A stretch of 64,000 nucleotides of DNA from Pseudomonas fortuita (GCF_026898135.2 NZ_CP114035.2:6247745-6311744), one strand, 5' to 3'; numbered from the stretch's first letter, positions 20,836 to 31,951 are shown. Notes: generated from the sequence alone by a model not told the origin. Numbers and translations: made by a program.

Positions 20836-23800
20836 TGGTTTTCTCCTGAGGGGTTGGGGGTAGTGACAGTAAGTTCGCGGCGACGGATCAGCCAGTATGC
20901 CGCAGGTATTACAAACAGGGAGAGCAACGGAGCGGTTAGCATGCCGCCGACCATGGGCACCGCGATGCGACTCATGACCTCGCTGCCGGTACCGCTGCTC
21001 CAGAGGATGGGCAGCAGGCCTGCAACGATGACCGCCACGGTCATTGCCTTGGGTCTGATGCGCTGCACCGCACCCTCACGGATTGCGCCGAGCAGCGCTG
21101 CTCGTGTGGTTTCGCCACTGGCCTGACGCTCAGCCCAAGCGTTATTCAGGTAAATGAGCATAATCACGCCAAACTCCGCCGCTACGCCGGCCAAGGCAAT
21201 GAAACCAACGCCTGTGGCCACCGACAGGTTGTAGCCCAGCAAGTACAGCAGCCAAACGCCTCCGGTTAGCGCGAACGGTAGCGTGCCCATGATGAGTAGC
21301 GCCTCACCGAGGCGCCCAAAAGTCAGGTAGAGCAGCACGAAGATGATGGCCAGCGTCGCCGGCACCACCCAGGCCAGGCGTGCGTTAGCGCGCTCCAAGT
21401 ATTCGAACTGCCCGGAGTAACTCAAGCTCATGCCCGGATCTAGCTTTACCTCGGTGTCGATCACCTGCCGCAGGTCTGCCACAACAGACGATAGGTCTCT
21501 GCCGCGCACATCGACGTACACCCAGCCCGAGGGGCGAGCATTTTCGCTCTTGAGCATGGGCGGGCCATCGGCAATACGTATGCGGGCCACGGTGCCAAGC
21601 GTCAGCTGGCCCCCCTGCGACGTGTAGATCGGCAGCTGACGCAACGCCTCCACGGAATCACGCCATTCACGTGGATAGCGCACGCTAATGGGAAAGCGAG
21701 CTAACCCTTCAACCGTTTCCCCAATGGTTTCGCCACCTATGGCACCGGCTACAATAGCCTGTACGTCGGTAATGTTCAGGCCATAACGCGCAGCGGCATG
21801 GCGGTCGATGTCCAAATCAATGTAGCGACCGCCAGTCAAACGCTCTGCCAGGGCCGAAGTCACTCCAGGCACCTTTATCGCTGCCCGCTCTACAGCAAGG
21901 GTAGCCCGGTCTATCTGGTTCAGATCGCTGCCGGCAACCTTGACGCCGATCGGACTCTTGATGCCGGTGGCCAGCATGTCAATCCGATTGCGGATAGGCG
22001 GAATCCAGATATTGGTGAGCCCAGGCACACGCACGATACGGTCAAGCTCTTCGATTAGCTTCTCAGTGGTCATACCTGGACGCCATTCACTCTTGGGCTT
22101 GAGCCGCACGGTGGTCTCGAACATCTCCAGCGGTGCAGGGTCAGTGGCCGATTCGGCGCGGCCGGCCTTACCAAAGACGCTGGCTACCTCGGGGACTGTA
22201 CGAATCAAGCGATCCGTTCGCTGCAACAGCTCTGAAGCTTTCTGCGCGGAGAGTCCAGGCAAGGCTGAAGGCATGTAGAGCAGATCACCTTCATCAAGTG
22301 GGGGAAGAAACTCGCCACCCAGATGGTTCAAGGGCCACAGACTGCTGAGCAGGATGAGCAATGCTCCAGCGAGGGTAAGCAAGGGCCGGCGCAGGACGAC
22401 CTCCAATGCCGGACGGTACAGCCGGATGAGGCCCCGGTTGAGCGGGTTGCGCTGTTCCGCAGGCAGTGGCCCTCTGATCCAGTACCCCATCAGCACCGGT
22501 ATCAGGGTCACCGATAGCGCAGCCGCCGCTGCCATCGCGTAGGTCTTGGTAAAGGCCAGGGGGGCAAAGAGGCGGCCCTCCTGGGCTTGCAGCGTGAACA
22601 CCGGGATGAACGAGAGCGTGATGATCATGAGGCTGAAGAACAGCGCTGGTCCAACCTCGACGGCCGCCTCCGTCATTACGTTCCAATGCGCTTCGCCCCG
22701 CAAAGGTTGACCAGGATGCTGGGCATGCCAGGCCTCTACACGTTTGTGGGCGTTCTCGATCATGACCACGGCAGCGTCCACCATTGCACCGATGGCAATA
22801 GCGATTCCGCCAAGGGACATGATGTTGGCGTTGATGCCCTGATGACGCATGACGATCAGCGCAATCAGGATTCCCACGGGCAGCGACACGATGGCCACCA
22901 GCGACGAGCGCAGGTGCCAGAGAAACGCTGCGCATACCAACGCCACTACCACAAACTCCTCGACCAGTTTGTGACTGAGGTTCTCCACAGCACGGTCGAT
23001 CAGCTGGCTGCGGTCGTAGACGGTGACAAGCTCCACCCCGGCAGGCAGGCCTTTCTTCAGGGTTTCGAGCTTGGCCTTGACGTGCGCGATGGCCTCACGA
23101 GCATTCTTGCCGCTGCGCAGGATAACCACTCCACCTACGGCTTCACCGAGGCCGTCCAGTTCACCTATGCCTCTGCGGGCTTCCGGACCTATCTGCACCG
23201 TAGCGACATCGCCTAAGTTCACCGGCACGCCCTTGGTAGCCAGTCGCAGAGGGATCGCTCTGAAATCGTCCAGCGATCCTAGGTAGCCGGCCGCACGAAC
23301 CATGAATTCTGCTTCGCCTTGCTCCAGCACACCACCGCCGGTCTCCTGGTTGGCCTTACCTATAGCCTCTATCACCTCAGCTTGGGTGATACCGAGGCTG
23401 GCCATGCGAAGCGGATCGAGGAGGACTTGGTATTGCTTGACCATACCGCCGATGGTGGCCACCTCAGCGACATCCGGCAGGGTCTTGAGCTCATAGCGCA
23501 GGAACCAGTCCTGCAGGCTGCGCAGTTGCGACAGGTCATGGCCACCGTTGCGATCGACCAGCGCATACTGAAAAATCCACCCGACTCCGGTGGCGTCCGG
23601 TCCGAGTACCGGCTTGGCTGCCGCAGGTAATCGCGATTGTGCCTGGCTCAGGTACTCAAGAACCCGAGAGCGCGCCCAATACAGATCGGTGCCGTCCTCG
23701 AACAGCACGTAGACGAAGCTGTCACCGAAGGCGGAGAAGCCGCGTACCGTTTTGGCCTCCGGAACCGAGAGCATTGTGGTGGTCAGCGGATAGGTCACCT

Positions 23801-23990
23801 GATTCTCAACGATCTGAGGAGCCTGACCTGGGTAGGACGTGCGGATGATCACCTGTACATCCGACAGGTCGGGCAAGGCGTCGATTGGCAGACTGCGCAC
23901 CGAGACGAAGCCCCATGCCACCAGAAACAGCGTAGCGAGCAGCACCAGTACCCGGTTGCCTACCGACCAGCGGATCAGTTTGGCAATCAT
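20832..23990 (-). CDS. cusA: Heavy-metal RND efflux pump CusA
   Basis: A 1052-residue inner-membrane RND transporter of the HME class, exporting Cu(I)/Ag(I) across both membranes with CusB and CusC. The N-terminus ([27 protein letters not shown]), the HME signature [27 protein letters not shown] near residue 90, the proton-relay helix [19 protein letters not shown] near residue 405 and 12 hydrophobic segments are visible. Periplasmic Met residues in [15 protein letters not shown] match the copper subgroup. It overlaps cusB and cusF by 4 nt on each side. Confidence 0.95.
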   Translation of the reverse strand: MIAKLIRWSVGNRVLVLLATLFLVAWGFVSVRSLPIDALPDLSDVQVIIRTSYPGQAPQIVENQVTYPLTTTMLSVPEAKTVRGFSAFGDSFVYVLFEDGTDLYWARSRVLEYLSQAQSRLPAAAKPVLGPDATGVGWIFQYALVDRNGGHDLSQLRSLQDWFLRYELKTLPDVAEVATIGGMVKQYQVLLDPLRMASLGITQAEVIEAIGKANQETGGGVLEQGEAEFMVRAAGYLGSLDDFRAIPLRLATKGVPVNLGDVATVQIGPEARRGIGELDGLGEAVGGVVILRSGKNAREAIAHVKAKLETLKKGLPAGVELVTVYDRSQLIDRAVENLSHKLVEEFVVVALVCAAFLWHLRSSLVAIVSLPVGILIALIVMRHQGINANIMSLGGIAIAIGAMVDAAVVMIENAHKRVEAWHAQHPGQPLRGEAHWNVMTEAAVEVGPALFFSLMIITLSFIPVFTLQAQEGRLFAPLAFTKTYAMAAAAALSVTLIPVLMGYWIRGPLPAEQRNPLNRGLIRLYRPALEVVLRRPLLTLAGALLILLSSLWPLNHLGGEFLPPLDEGDLLYMPSALPGLSAQKASELLQRTDRLIRTVPEVASVFGKAGRAESATDPAPLEMFETTVRLKPKSEWRPGMTTEKLIEELDRIVRVPGLTNIWIPPIRNRIDMLATGIKSPIGVKVAGSDLNQIDRATLAVERAAIKVPGVTSALAERLTGGRYIDLDIDRHAAARYGLNITDVQAIVAGAIGGETIGETVEGLARFPISVRYPREWRDSVEALRQLPIYTSQGGQLTLGTVARIRIADGPPMLKSENARPSGWVYVDVRGRDLSSVVADLRQVIDTEVKLDPGMSLSYSGQFEYLERANARLAWVVPATLAIIFVLLYLTFGRLGEALLIMGTLPFALTGGVWLLYLLGYNLSVATGVGFIALAGVAAEFGVIMLIYLNNAWAERQASGETTRAALLGAIREGAVQRIRPKAMTVAVIVAGLLPILWSSGTGSEVMSRIAVPMVGGMLTAPLLSLFVIPAAYWLIRRRELTVTTPNPSGENQ

Positions 23991-25447
23991 GGTTGGCCCT
24001 CCAACACTTTGATCTGCTCAACCACCATGCCCTCGTCGCGTTCGCGTATCCCAAAGCGAATCTGTGCACCGACCTTGAGGCCATCAAGGAGCGACTGATC
24101 AGCCACCGGGAAGGTCATGGTCATCCCAGGCATACCCAGGGTGAGGAAGGGACCATGGTCAACGGTGAGCTGGGCTCCGTCTATCTGCACGATACGGCCG
24201 TTCGCTTCATGTAAGGCGGGCCCCGCTTTTGGCTGAGCGTCTTGCGCCGTCGCCGCTTCGATGCCTTTCAAATTAGCTTCGGAGTCCAGTAGGAATTGCC
24301 CCGACGCTACGATGCGCTGACCTGCCTGAAGGCCCTGCAACACCGCAACTTGCCCCTTGCTCTCCTGACCCAACACGACTTCCACCGGTCGGAAGCGACC
24401 ACCTTCTTCAGCCAGCATCACCAGATCCCGCTTGCCGGTACGTATGACCGCCTCGGCAGGCACCAAGAGGCTCTGCTCGGCAGACACGCCGGGATTGAGA
24501 GCCACTTGAGCGGTCATCCCAGGACGAAGCCGTCCATCCGGGTTGGGCAACTCGATACGCAGGCGCAACGTGCGGCTTTGCAAATCGGCATCAGCCAACA
24601 GCGCGGTCAACTTGCCCGGTACCGGATCGCCTGGGAAAGCTGGCAATTGCGCTTGCACAGGCTGGCCTTCGCGCAGGCCTTGAGCCTGGGCTTCTGGCAC
24701 AGCGGCTTCCAGCCAGACGTTGGCCACTCCGTTGATCCTTGCCAAGGTAGTCCCCGGCGTCAGCGTCATGCCGGGTCGCAGATCGAGAACCTGGATGACA
24801 CCGGCAGTGGGCGCGGAAAGTGTGACCGAGAGCTGTACCTTTCCAGTGCTCGCGACCCGGTTGATCAGGTAGACCGGCATGCCGGAGAGCAGGAGCCGCT
24901 GTCGTGCCGCCGCTGTCAGTTGAGCGTCGCCGGAATGCCGCAACGCCAGATATTCCTCCTGCAAACCAGCCCACTCCGGGGTCAGCACATCGGCTAGGGG
25001 AGCCCCTTTAGCAACTATATCCCCCGCCGCCCGGCCATATACGCGTTCGACGTAACCGCCAGTACGGGCCTGCAACACGCTGAAGTCGCGTTCGTCGAAC
25101 GCCAGAACGCCGCTCACGCTCAGGGATCGTTCAAGCCTGCCAGCCATCACCGTTGCCAATCGCATCCCGAGATTTTGCTGGAGCCCAGCCGAGACCTGAA
25201 CCGCAGGCTGCCCCTTGTCATCCGTCTCGCCTGAATACTTGGGCACGAGCGGCATGTCCATGAACGGCGACTTTCCGGGTGCCGGGAAATGCTGCTGGGG
25301 ATACATCGGGTCGTACCAATACAGCGCTTTTTGCTCACCTACTGGCTGCGATGGGGTAACCGTGCCCCGTCCACCTAGCCAGAAGCCCGCGCCTGCTCCA
25401 ATAGCAAGGGCAGCAGCCACAACCAACCCAATCGACCTATTCCTCAT
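23987..25447 (-). CDS. cusB: Membrane fusion protein CusB with fused C-terminal CusF-like domain
   Basis: A 486-residue periplasmic adaptor linking CusA to CusC. An N-terminal anchor ([21 protein letters not shown]) is followed by the heavy-metal-binding segment [30 protein letters not shown] near residues 43-72. Hairpin and barrel domains follow, and then at residues 412-486 a CusF-like OB domain ([19 protein letters not shown] and [12 protein letters not shown]). The operon therefore has two CusF modules, one fused and one free. Four-nt overlaps with cusA and cusC show translational coupling. Confidence 0.94.
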   Translation of the reverse strand: MRNRSIGLVVAAALAIGAGAGFWLGGRGTVTPSQPVGEQKALYWYDPMYPQQHFPAPGKSPFMDMPLVPKYSGETDDKGQPAVQVSAGLQQNLGMRLATVMAGRLERSLSVSGVLAFDERDFSVLQARTGGYVERVYGRAAGDIVAKGAPLADVLTPEWAGLQEEYLALRHSGDAQLTAAARQRLLLSGMPVYLINRVASTGKVQLSVTLSAPTAGVIQVLDLRPGMTLTPGTTLARINGVANVWLEAAVPEAQAQGLREGQPVQAQLPAFPGDPVPGKLTALLADADLQSRTLRLRIELPNPDGRLRPGMTAQVALNPGVSAEQSLLVPAEAVIRTGKRDLVMLAEEGGRFRPVEVVLGQESKGQVAVLQGLQAGQRIVASGQFLLDSEANLKGIEAATAQDAQPKAGPALHEANGRIVQIDGAQLTVDHGPFLTLGMPGMTMTFPVADQSLLDGLKVGAQIRFGIRERDEGMVVEQIKVLEGQP

Positions 25448-26694
25448 GCCCGCACCTCTCCATATACGAAATGCAGACGCGCTGCTGTTGCAGCCAACTG
25501 TCCTTGCAGATCCACATCCTGTAACAGCGCTTCCACGCGTTGCCGACGTGCCGACAGCACTTCACTCAACGGCGACTTACCGGCGCGGTAGTCCGCCAGA
25601 GCGAGGCGTACCCGGTCCTCGGCCAGAGGTAGAAGCGTCTCGCGACTGCGCCGCACCGCCCGCTGCAAACGTTGGTACTCGGCAAGGTCTGTTTCAAGCT
25701 GGGCTTGATGCTCGCGCAGGGCTGCATCCTGCTCATCCTCCAACTGACGAACTTGCGCGCGTCGTGCCGCAATCATCGGGTCTTGCCGGGAGCCGGTGAA
25801 CAACGGCAGCTGGAAGCTGACTTGCAAGCTGACCATGTTGCTGAAGTCCGGGCCACGACGCTGATAATCCACCCCCCAAGACCAATCCGACTTCTTTTCT
25901 GCCTGGGCCTGGTGTACCTGGGCTTGCGCCTCGCGTGTCATGGCGTTGTAGGTATTGAGCTCCGGGTGGGCATGTACGGAGTGCAGGTATTCAGCTGCGT
26001 CTACAGGCCAGAGTGGGAACGTCGGCGCCCCTACTTCGGCGTCCTGCCCAATCCAGCGCTTCAGCGCGGATCGCGCTTGAGCTGCCTGACTCAATAAAAC
26101 ATCCTTCTGCTCGTCCAGCTGCGCCAATTCCTGTTTCGGAGCCAGCGTATCGGTCGTCGAGCCTGCGCCACCGGCCAGGCGCGCCCGCACCGTAGAAGCC
26201 AGCAGCTGGTTTTCTTTGTAGAAAGCGTCGAACTGTTCAAGTTTTCGCTGCACGGTGTACGCATTAACCCAAGCCTGCGCGGTTGCCGCTCGAATCTTCA
26301 GGCGCTCGAAGACCGCCTCAGCATCGGCTCGCTCGACCGTGGCCTGAGCTGTCTCTACGCGAGCTTTACGTTTGTCCCGGTTCGGTACGTCCTGGGACAG
26401 GCCAACCACCTGCATGGTCATGAAGTCTCTGTTCAAGCTCCAGCGATCAGCGCCTTCAATCGGCAGGTTTTGTACTCCAAGATTCAGGCGCGGATCGGGT
26501 AGTTCGCCCGCTGGAATGACCAAGTTGCGCGCAGCTGATGCCTGCTCTTGGCGGGCTTGTAGAGAGGGAGCGTTGCGTTCAGCCAGTTGCAGCGCTTCAT
26601 CCAGCGGCAGCGTTGTCGCCTGTGCTGAGACAGCCGGCAGCAGTATGAAAAGGACGGCAGTGGGAGTTCGTCCCTGAAAACGTTGGGGAGTCAT
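25444..26694 (-). CDS. cusC: Outer-membrane channel CusC (TolC family)
   Basis: A 416-residue TolC-family outer-membrane factor: a signal peptide (GRTPTAVLFILLPAVSAQA), then LPLDEALQLAERNAPSLQARQEQ and two long heptad-rich helical hairpins with the usual internal duplication (AYTVQRKLEQFDAFYKENQLL and ALREHQAQLETDLAEYQRLQ). No lipobox Cys is visible. It completes the CusCBA pump. ATG 26694 has GAGGAAT upstream, which decides it over an open extension of 14 codons. Confidence 0.9.
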   Translation of the reverse strand: MTPQRFQGRTPTAVLFILLPAVSAQATTLPLDEALQLAERNAPSLQARQEQASAARNLVIPAGELPDPRLNLGVQNLPIEGADRWSLNRDFMTMQVVGLSQDVPNRDKRKARVETAQATVERADAEAVFERLKIRAATAQAWVNAYTVQRKLEQFDAFYKENQLLASTVRARLAGGAGSTTDTLAPKQELAQLDEQKDVLLSQAAQARSALKRWIGQDAEVGAPTFPLWPVDAAEYLHSVHAHPELNTYNAMTREAQAQVHQAQAEKKSDWSWGVDYQRRGPDFSNMVSLQVSFQLPLFTGSRQDPMIAARRAQVRQLEDEQDAALREHQAQLETDLAEYQRLQRAVRRSRETLLPLAEDRVRLALADYRAGKSPLSEVLSARRQRVEALLQDVDLQGQLAATAARLHFVYGEVRA

Positions 26695-26780
26695 GAGAAT
26701 GATTCCTCGAAAGATCAGCGCCCAGGCGCGTGCCATCGGCCCGCTGCTAGGCAGAACGATGGTGTGAAATTAAGAGGGAG

Positions 26781-27128
26781 TCAGACGCGGGGAGGACGCC
26801 ATGGATCGGGGGGAGAACCTGTTGCTATGCCTACAGCGTAGGTATCGGCAGGTCGTGGCTTGGCATAGGTCAGTCCAGGCGTCAGGAAGCTGAGCTGCAC
26901 TGTGCTGGCAGTTCTGCACTCCTGGCCTACCTTGCAGGATTTGGCATGGTCACCAGTCTTGCCCGGCTCTTGGTCCTGGCAGCAGTCATGGTCCATGCCC
27001 GCCATCATTTCCATGCCCATGGTCTGCATTGGGCAAGGTTCAGTCGCCGAATCGATGCCCGCCATCCCGTTAAGCGGAAGCGCCACGATAAGCATCAGGA
27101 TGGTGAGCAGTCGAATGAAGCGTTTCAT
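26781..27128 (-). CDS. Small exported Met/His/Cys-rich copper-module protein
   Basis: A 115-residue protein with a signal peptide (MKRFIRLLTILMLIVALPLNGMAG) and a mature part carrying EPCPMQTMGMEMMAGMDHDCCQDQE, a cluster of Met, His and Cys typical of periplasmic copper binders, then a Pro-rich tail. I do not recognise a named family. It lies 36 nt after copS and 86 nt before cusC on the same strand, so it is the first product after the two-component system. Periplasmic Cu binding is an inference from composition. Confidence 0.7.
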   Translation of the reverse strand: MKRFIRLLTILMLIVALPLNGMAGIDSATEPCPMQTMGMEMMAGMDHDCCQDQEPGKTGDHAKSCKVGQECRTASTVQLSFLTPGLTYAKPRPADTYAVGIATGSPPDPWRPPRV

Positions 27129-27164
27129 GATGGGCGAATATAGGTTACCGGGATGAATTCAGCA

Positions 27165-28565
27165 TTAAGAGGCTTCACCAAACAACCGCTTGGAGGCTGG
27201 AAGGCTGATGTAAAAAGTTGTGAATCCCTCCGCTGAAGTACACCAAATTCGTCCGCTGTGAGCCTCGATGATGGAGCGTGTTATCGACAGGCCCAGGCCT
27301 GCATTGCTTGGTCCGCCTTCGCGTCTGGCTGGATCAGCCCGATAGAACCGGTCGAAGATCTTGCCAATGTGCTGAGGATCGATGGTTACTCCGCTGTTAC
27401 GTATGGACAACGTCACGTTTTCACGTGTTTGCTCGATCTGCACTGATATCTCGTTGCCTTCCGGGGTGTAGCGCAACGCGTTCGATAAAAGGTTGGAAAG
27501 CGCTCGGTCAATCATCAAGAGATCGCCACGAACCTTGCCACGACCTTGGAGGGTCAGCTGGATGCCTTGATCCTCAGCCAGAAACTGGTAGTACTCGAAC
27601 AGCTTGGATACGAGTTCGGAGAGCTCCACATCAATCTGCTCAGGCACGATCAGACCGTTATCCGCCTTCGCGAGGAAAAGCATGTCGTCGATCATGCGCG
27701 ACATGCGCTTGAGGTCTTCAAGGTTCGAATAGAGGTTTTCCTCATAGGCATCCAGGTCACGCTTCTTGGTGAGCACCACTTCGGTATGGGTAAGTAGGTT
27801 GCTGACCGGCGTTCTCAACTCATGAGCGATATCGGCAGAGAAGTTGGACAACCGAACGAATGCATCCTCCAACCGTCCCAGCATCCCGTTGAAAGACAGG
27901 ATGAGCTCCTGAAGCTCTAGCGGTACGGGCTCCAGCGGAATGCGCTCGCGGAGCGATCTTGCCGACATCCCGGTGGCCACTTTGGTGATTTGCCCGACAG
28001 GCCGAAGCCCACTCTTGGCAACGACCCAGCCCAAGCCTGCGCTCACAATCGCGCTGATCACCAAGCCGATGCCGAACCACCATTGCAGGGTGACAAAGAA
28101 ATGCGCGTGAGTGGTGACATCGAGCATCAGCACGGCCGTCACCGGTTCCGTTTCGCCCGCGATGGTCATCTGGGCGGTGATACCGCGGAAGTTCTGCGAT
28201 TCATCCTGCCACTCCCAGACCGCACCCTGGCGCGCCTGCTCGAACCGCTGAGGAATTTGGGAGGCTTTGGAGTCTGAAAAAAGGGTCGTTCCGTCAGCCT
28301 TGGTGATTTTCGCCGAAAGATCCTGATGTGCGCCGAGCAATGCCCGCAGCTGCTGCTCCTGATCGCCGAGCTCGCCTCGCGCTGCTGAAATGGACAGAAT
28401 ATGACGCGTTGACTCCAGCTTTTCGGAGAGCGCCTGCTCATCCAGCATCCGGAAATGGTGCTGGCTGAGCCCGTAGAAAGCCACGCCGGCAACGACCAAG
28501 ACAGCAGTCACCGCGAACATGAACATCAGGGTCAGTCGCTTGACGAGCGATGATTGCGGGCGCAT
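27165..28565 (-). CDS. copS: Copper-sensing histidine kinase CopS/CusS
   Basis: A 466-residue heavy-metal sensor kinase: two transmembrane helices (LMFMFAVTAVLVVAGVAFYG and FGIGLVISAIVSAGLGWVVA) flank a periplasmic sensor domain of about 130 residues. HAMP follows, then the H-box FSADIAHELRTPVSNLLTHTEV near residue 255 with the phospho-accepting His, and the ATPase motifs LLSNALRYTPEG and GLGLSITRSIIEAHSG. It should phosphorylate CopR when periplasmic copper rises. The start ATG shares one base with the copR stop (TGATG); a GTG one codon earlier is less likely. Confidence 0.94.
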   Translation of the reverse strand: MRPQSSLVKRLTLMFMFAVTAVLVVAGVAFYGLSQHHFRMLDEQALSEKLESTRHILSISAARGELGDQEQQLRALLGAHQDLSAKITKADGTTLFSDSKASQIPQRFEQARQGAVWEWQDESQNFRGITAQMTIAGETEPVTAVLMLDVTTHAHFFVTLQWWFGIGLVISAIVSAGLGWVVAKSGLRPVGQITKVATGMSARSLRERIPLEPVPLELQELILSFNGMLGRLEDAFVRLSNFSADIAHELRTPVSNLLTHTEVVLTKKRDLDAYEENLYSNLEDLKRMSRMIDDMLFLAKADNGLIVPEQIDVELSELVSKLFEYYQFLAEDQGIQLTLQGRGKVRGDLLMIDRALSNLLSNALRYTPEGNEISVQIEQTRENVTLSIRNSGVTIDPQHIGKIFDRFYRADPARREGGPSNAGLGLSITRSIIEAHSGRIWCTSAEGFTTFYISLPASKRLFGEAS

Positions 28566-29242
28566 CACTCTGCCACATCCATCATGTAGCCCATGCCTCG
28601 GGCGGTATGGATGAGCTTTGGCGCGAAGTCGTCATCAATCTTGGCCCGCAGTCGGCGAATCGCGACCTCGATCACGTTGGTGTCACTGTCGAAGTTCATG
28701 TCCCAGACCTGAGAAGCGATCAGCGACTTGGGGAGCACCTCCCCGCGTCGGCGCATGAGCAGCTCCAAAAGGGCAAACTCCTTGGCAGTAAGGTCGATCC
28801 GCTTGCCGTTTCGCGTAGCCCGGCGCTTGAGCAGGTCAACCTCAAGGTCCGCCATCTTCATGGTGGTTTGAGCAGAACCACCGTTGCCTCTGCGCAGCAG
28901 TGTGCGGACCCGAGCCAACAGCTCAGAGAACGCAAAGGGCTTCACAAGGTAGTCATCAGCACCCAGCTCCAAGCCTTTAACGCGATCATCTACGCCATCA
29001 CGGGCCGTGAGAAAGAGGACCGGCACGTCTTTCCCCGCTGCCCGGATCTTGCGCAGGACCTCCCAGCCATCGAGCCCCGGCATCATTACGTCCAAGATCA
29101 GCAAGTCATACGCTTCGCTCTGCGCCTGTTGCAGGGCGTCAGTGCCTGTCATCACCCGGTCTACAGTGAAGCCAGCCTCTGTTAGGCCTTGCTGGAGGTA
29201 GACACCGGTTTTCGGCTCATCTTCGGCTACGAGTAATTTCAT
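28565..29242 (-). CDS. copR: Copper response regulator CopR/CusR
   Basis: A 225-residue OmpR-family regulator. The receiver domain has the acidic pair in VAEDEPKTG, the phospho-acceptor Asp51 in [13 protein letters not shown] and the conserved Lys in YLVKPF near residue 102. The winged helix carries [13 protein letters not shown] and [14 protein letters not shown]. It should activate the cus and cop genes through the TTACA-N4-TGTAA dyads. It begins the leftward operon copRS-orf-cusCBAF and is divergent from the PtrA-like gene. Confidence 0.95.
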   Translation of the reverse strand: MKLLVAEDEPKTGVYLQQGLTEAGFTVDRVMTGTDALQQAQSEAYDLLILDVMMPGLDGWEVLRKIRAAGKDVPVLFLTARDGVDDRVKGLELGADDYLVKPFAFSELLARVRTLLRRGNGGSAQTTMKMADLEVDLLKRRATRNGKRIDLTAKEFALLELLMRRRGEVLPKSLIASQVWDMNFDSDTNVIEVAIRRLRAKIDDDFAPKLIHTARGMGYMMDVAE

Positions 29243-29304
29243 CTGCTCTCATCCACGCGGAGTGCATCTCCAGTTTGCAGGAAAAAAGACGCCCAACCAG
29301 AAGC

Positions 29305-29319
29305 TGACGGAAAAGTAAT
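29305..29319. promoter_or_regulatory. Degenerate CopR box in the copR / PtrA-like divergent region
   Basis: TGACGGAAAAGTAAT matches the copA-side box TTACAGAAATGTAAT at 12 of 15 positions. It lies 63 nt before copR and 89 nt before the PtrA-like gene, well placed for autoregulation and divergent control. Confidence 0.45.
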
Positions 29320-29407
29320 GTCGCGATCAGTTTTCTGACAGCACCGCGAGGCTAATTTGACCCTGTACCTGACGCCATGAGGCGCAGAACCCACTGAGGA
29401 TCTCCAG

Positions 29408-29614
29408 ATGAACATGGTCAAAGCAATTGTGGTGGTCGTTACCTTCGGCATGGCAGGCATCGCCCTGGCAGAGGGCGGCGCGGACCGGACCTTTGCGCGG
29501 ATGGAAGCGGCTCGCCAAAACTCCATGCAGGCCTATCAGGTTGCGCAGCAGGAGAAAGAGCAGCCGCCGGTCGCCGCACAGTCCAGCAAGCATGTCGGCC
29601 ACGAGAGCTGCTGA
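29408..29614 (+). CDS. Small exported PtrA-like copper-induced protein
   Basis: A 68-residue protein with a signal peptide (MNMVKAIVVVVTFGMAGIALA) and a mature N-terminus EGGADRTFARMEAARQNSM. That N-terminal module is shared with the Pseudomonas copper-inducible PtrA family and with the DUF2790 protein encoded at 34726. The C-terminal HVGHESC could bind copper. It lies directly upstream of copA, divergent from copR, so it should be strongly copper induced. The molecular role is unsettled. Confidence 0.72.
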   Translation: MNMVKAIVVVVTFGMAGIALAEGGADRTFARMEAARQNSMQAYQVAQQEKEQPPVAAQSSKHVGHESC

Positions 29615-29621
29615 TCCGAGC

Positions 29622-29635
29622 TTACAGAAATGTAA
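29622..29635. promoter_or_regulatory. Putative CopR box before copA
   Basis: TTACAGAAATGTAA is a perfect TTACA-N4-TGTAA dyad, 160 nt before the copA start and just after the stop of the PtrA-like gene. Confidence 0.68.
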
Positions 29636-29795
29636 TCACTCCGGAATCTGAACTATGGCAGTTTCAGACTACGGCCTCTCATCAGCCTCGCGCAGTAGCG
29701 AAAGTCTACGAGACTGGTGAGAGCTCCAACGAACCCAAGGGCTGCGCCATCGAGCAGCCTGGATATCAGCGATCTACCTGACTGGACGCAACGGC

Positions 29796-31613
29796 ATGCA
29801 AAGCAAAACCACGAGACGATCATTCGTCAAAGGCCTGGCCGCTACCGGACTTCTGGGTGGGCTCGGCATGTGGCGCGCGCCGGTCTGGGCTGTGACCAGC
29901 CCTGGCCAACCGAACGTGCTCAGCGGCAATGAATTCGACCTGTATATCGGTGAACTGCCCGTCAACATTACGGGGGCAGCTCGTACGGCCATGGCCATCA
30001 ACGGCTCCGTGCCTGGGCCGATCCTGCGATGGCGCGAAGGCGACACCGTGACGCTGCGTGTACGCAACCGGTTGAAACAGGACACCTCCATTCACTGGCA
30101 CGGCATAATCCTGCCCGCCAATATGGACGGTGTGCCGGGCTTGAGCTTTCACGGCATCGCTCCCGATGGCATGTACGAATACAAGTTCAAGGTCCACCAG
30201 AACGGCACTTACTGGTATCACAGCCACTCAGGCCTCCAAGAGCAGTCTGGGGTCTATGGCGCACTGGTGATCGATGCTAAGGATCCCGAGCCGTTTGTAT
30301 ATGACCGCGATTACGTCGTCATGCTCAGCGATTGGACGGATGAGGACCCGGCGCGGGTGCTCTCCAAACTCAAGAAGCAGTCCGACTATTACAACTTCCA
30401 CAAGCGCACGGTCAGCGACTTCGTTGACGACGTGAGCGAGAAAGGCTGGTCGGCCGCTGTAGCGGATCGGAAGATGTGGGCTGAAATGAAGATGAGCCCC
30501 ACCGACCTCGCAGATGTGAGCGGGTATACCTACACCTACCTCATGAACGGCCAAGCTCCGAACGGCAACTGGACGGGTATCTTCAAGCCCGGCGAGAAGA
30601 TCCGCCTGCGATTCATCAACGGCTCGGCCATGACCTATTTCGATGTCCGGATTCCTGGGCTCAAGATGACGGTTGTGGCTGCCGACGGCCAGTACGTCAA
30701 ACCCGTATCGGTCGATGAGTTCCGGATCGCCGTTGCTGAAACCTACGATGTCATCGTCGAGCCTGAAAACGAACAGGCCTATACGATTTTCGCGCAATCC
30801 ATGGACCGTACCGGGTATTCCCGAGGCACCCTGGCAGTTCGCGAAGGCTTGCAAGCGCCCGTACCGGCGGTAGATCCACGCCCGATCATCGCCATGAGCG
30901 ATATGGGCATGGACCACGGCAGCATGGGCGGAATGGATCATGGCAGCATGGCTGGCATGGACCAGGGCAGCATGGCCGGCATGGATCACAGCAAGATGGC
31001 TGGAATGGACCACGGCAGCATGGCCGGTATGGACCACAGCAAGATGACTGGGATGGGCAATGAAGGCATGGCCGGCATGAGCGGCGCAATGCAAAGCCAT
31101 CCGGCTTCCGAGACCAACAACCCACTGGTCGATATGCAGACTATGTCGCCAACGCCAAAGCTGAACGATCCGGGAATTGGCCTACGCAACAACGGGCGTC
31201 GAGTGCTGACGTACGCCGATCTGCGGAGCACCTTCATCGATCCCGATGGTCGAGAGCCTGGACGGACAATCGAACTGCACCTTACCGGCCACATGGAGAA
31301 GTTCGCGTGGTCGTTCGACGGTATCAAATTCTCCGACGCTGAACCGCTGCGGTTGAAATATGGCGAGCGTCTTCGCATCACCTTGGTCAACGACACCATG
31401 ATGACTCACCCCATCCACCTCCACGGTATGTGGAGTGATCTGGAGGACGAGAACGGCAACTTCATGGTTCGCAAGCACACCATCGACATGCCACCTGGCT
31501 CAAAACGAAGCTATCGCGTCACCGCAGATGCCTTGGGACGTTGGGCCTATCACTGTCACCTACTGTTCCACATGGAAATGGGCATGTTCCGAGAAGTACG
31601 TGTGGACGAATGA
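29796..31613 (+). CDS. copA: Multicopper oxidase CopA/PcoA
   Basis: A 605-residue periplasmic multicopper oxidase, presumably oxidising Cu(I) to Cu(II). A Tat signal (TTRRSFVKGLAATG) sends it out folded. The four copper-site motifs are HWHG in DTSIHWHGIILP, HSH in TYWYHSHSG, HLH in MTHPIHLHGMW, and the type-1 site HCHLLFHMEMGM at the C-terminus. Residues about 365-430 contain a Met/His-rich insert of repeated MDHGSMAG/MDHSKMAG units, as in other CopA proteins, that binds extra copper. It leads the operon with the Met-rich protein, copB, the cytochrome and copG. Confidence 0.96.
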   Translation: MQSKTTRRSFVKGLAATGLLGGLGMWRAPVWAVTSPGQPNVLSGNEFDLYIGELPVNITGAARTAMAINGSVPGPILRWREGDTVTLRVRNRLKQDTSIHWHGIILPANMDGVPGLSFHGIAPDGMYEYKFKVHQNGTYWYHSHSGLQEQSGVYGALVIDAKDPEPFVYDRDYVVMLSDWTDEDPARVLSKLKKQSDYYNFHKRTVSDFVDDVSEKGWSAAVADRKMWAEMKMSPTDLADVSGYTYTYLMNGQAPNGNWTGIFKPGEKIRLRFINGSAMTYFDVRIPGLKMTVVAADGQYVKPVSVDEFRIAVAETYDVIVEPENEQAYTIFAQSMDRTGYSRGTLAVREGLQAPVPAVDPRPIIAMSDMGMDHGSMGGMDHGSMAGMDQGSMAGMDHSKMAGMDHGSMAGMDHSKMTGMGNEGMAGMSGAMQSHPASETNNPLVDMQTMSPTPKLNDPGIGLRNNGRRVLTYADLRSTFIDPDGREPGRTIELHLTGHMEKFAWSFDGIKFSDAEPLRLKYGERLRITLVNDTMMTHPIHLHGMWSDLEDENGNFMVRKHTIDMPPGSKRSYRVTADALGRWAYHCHLLFHMEMGMFREVRVDE

Positions 31614-31627
31614 ACTGGAGATTTGAG

Positions 31628-31951
31628 ATGAGCAAACCAATGAAACGAAGCGCCTTTTTCCTTTCTGCTGCGATGGTAGGCATTCTGGCTGTTTATGCCC
31701 CGTCGTCGTGGTCCAGCGACAATCATGATCAGCATTCCCAGAAAACCACAGAGGCCGGCAAAGCCAAAGGCTCGCAGGACAAGCAGGGCCAGGGGATGAA
31801 CCATGAAGGCATGGACCATGGTTCCATGGAAGGTATGGACCACGGCTCGATGAAGGGAATGGACCATGGCTCGATGGAAGGCATGGACCACGACAAAATG
31901 ATGAAATCGCATGGCAGCGACAAAGCTAAGGCAGGGAAAGATGGCCAATAG
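31628..31951 (+). CDS. Small exported Met/His-repeat copper-binding protein
   Basis: A 107-residue protein with a signal peptide ([25 protein letters not shown]) and a mature part dominated by tandem [17 protein letters not shown] units (about residues 58-88) and a Lys-rich tail. The repeat matches those in CopA and CopB, so the three periplasmic/outer-membrane proteins share one metal-binding motif. It lies 14 nt after copA and overlaps copB by 11 nt. No enzyme domain is present; copper sequestration or hand-over is inferred. Confidence 0.8.
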   Translation: MSKPMKRSAFFLSAAMVGILAVYAPSSWSSDNHDQHSQKTTEAGKAKGSQDKQGQGMNHEGMDHGSMEGMDHGSMKGMDHGSMEGMDHDKMMKSHGSDKAKAGKDGQ

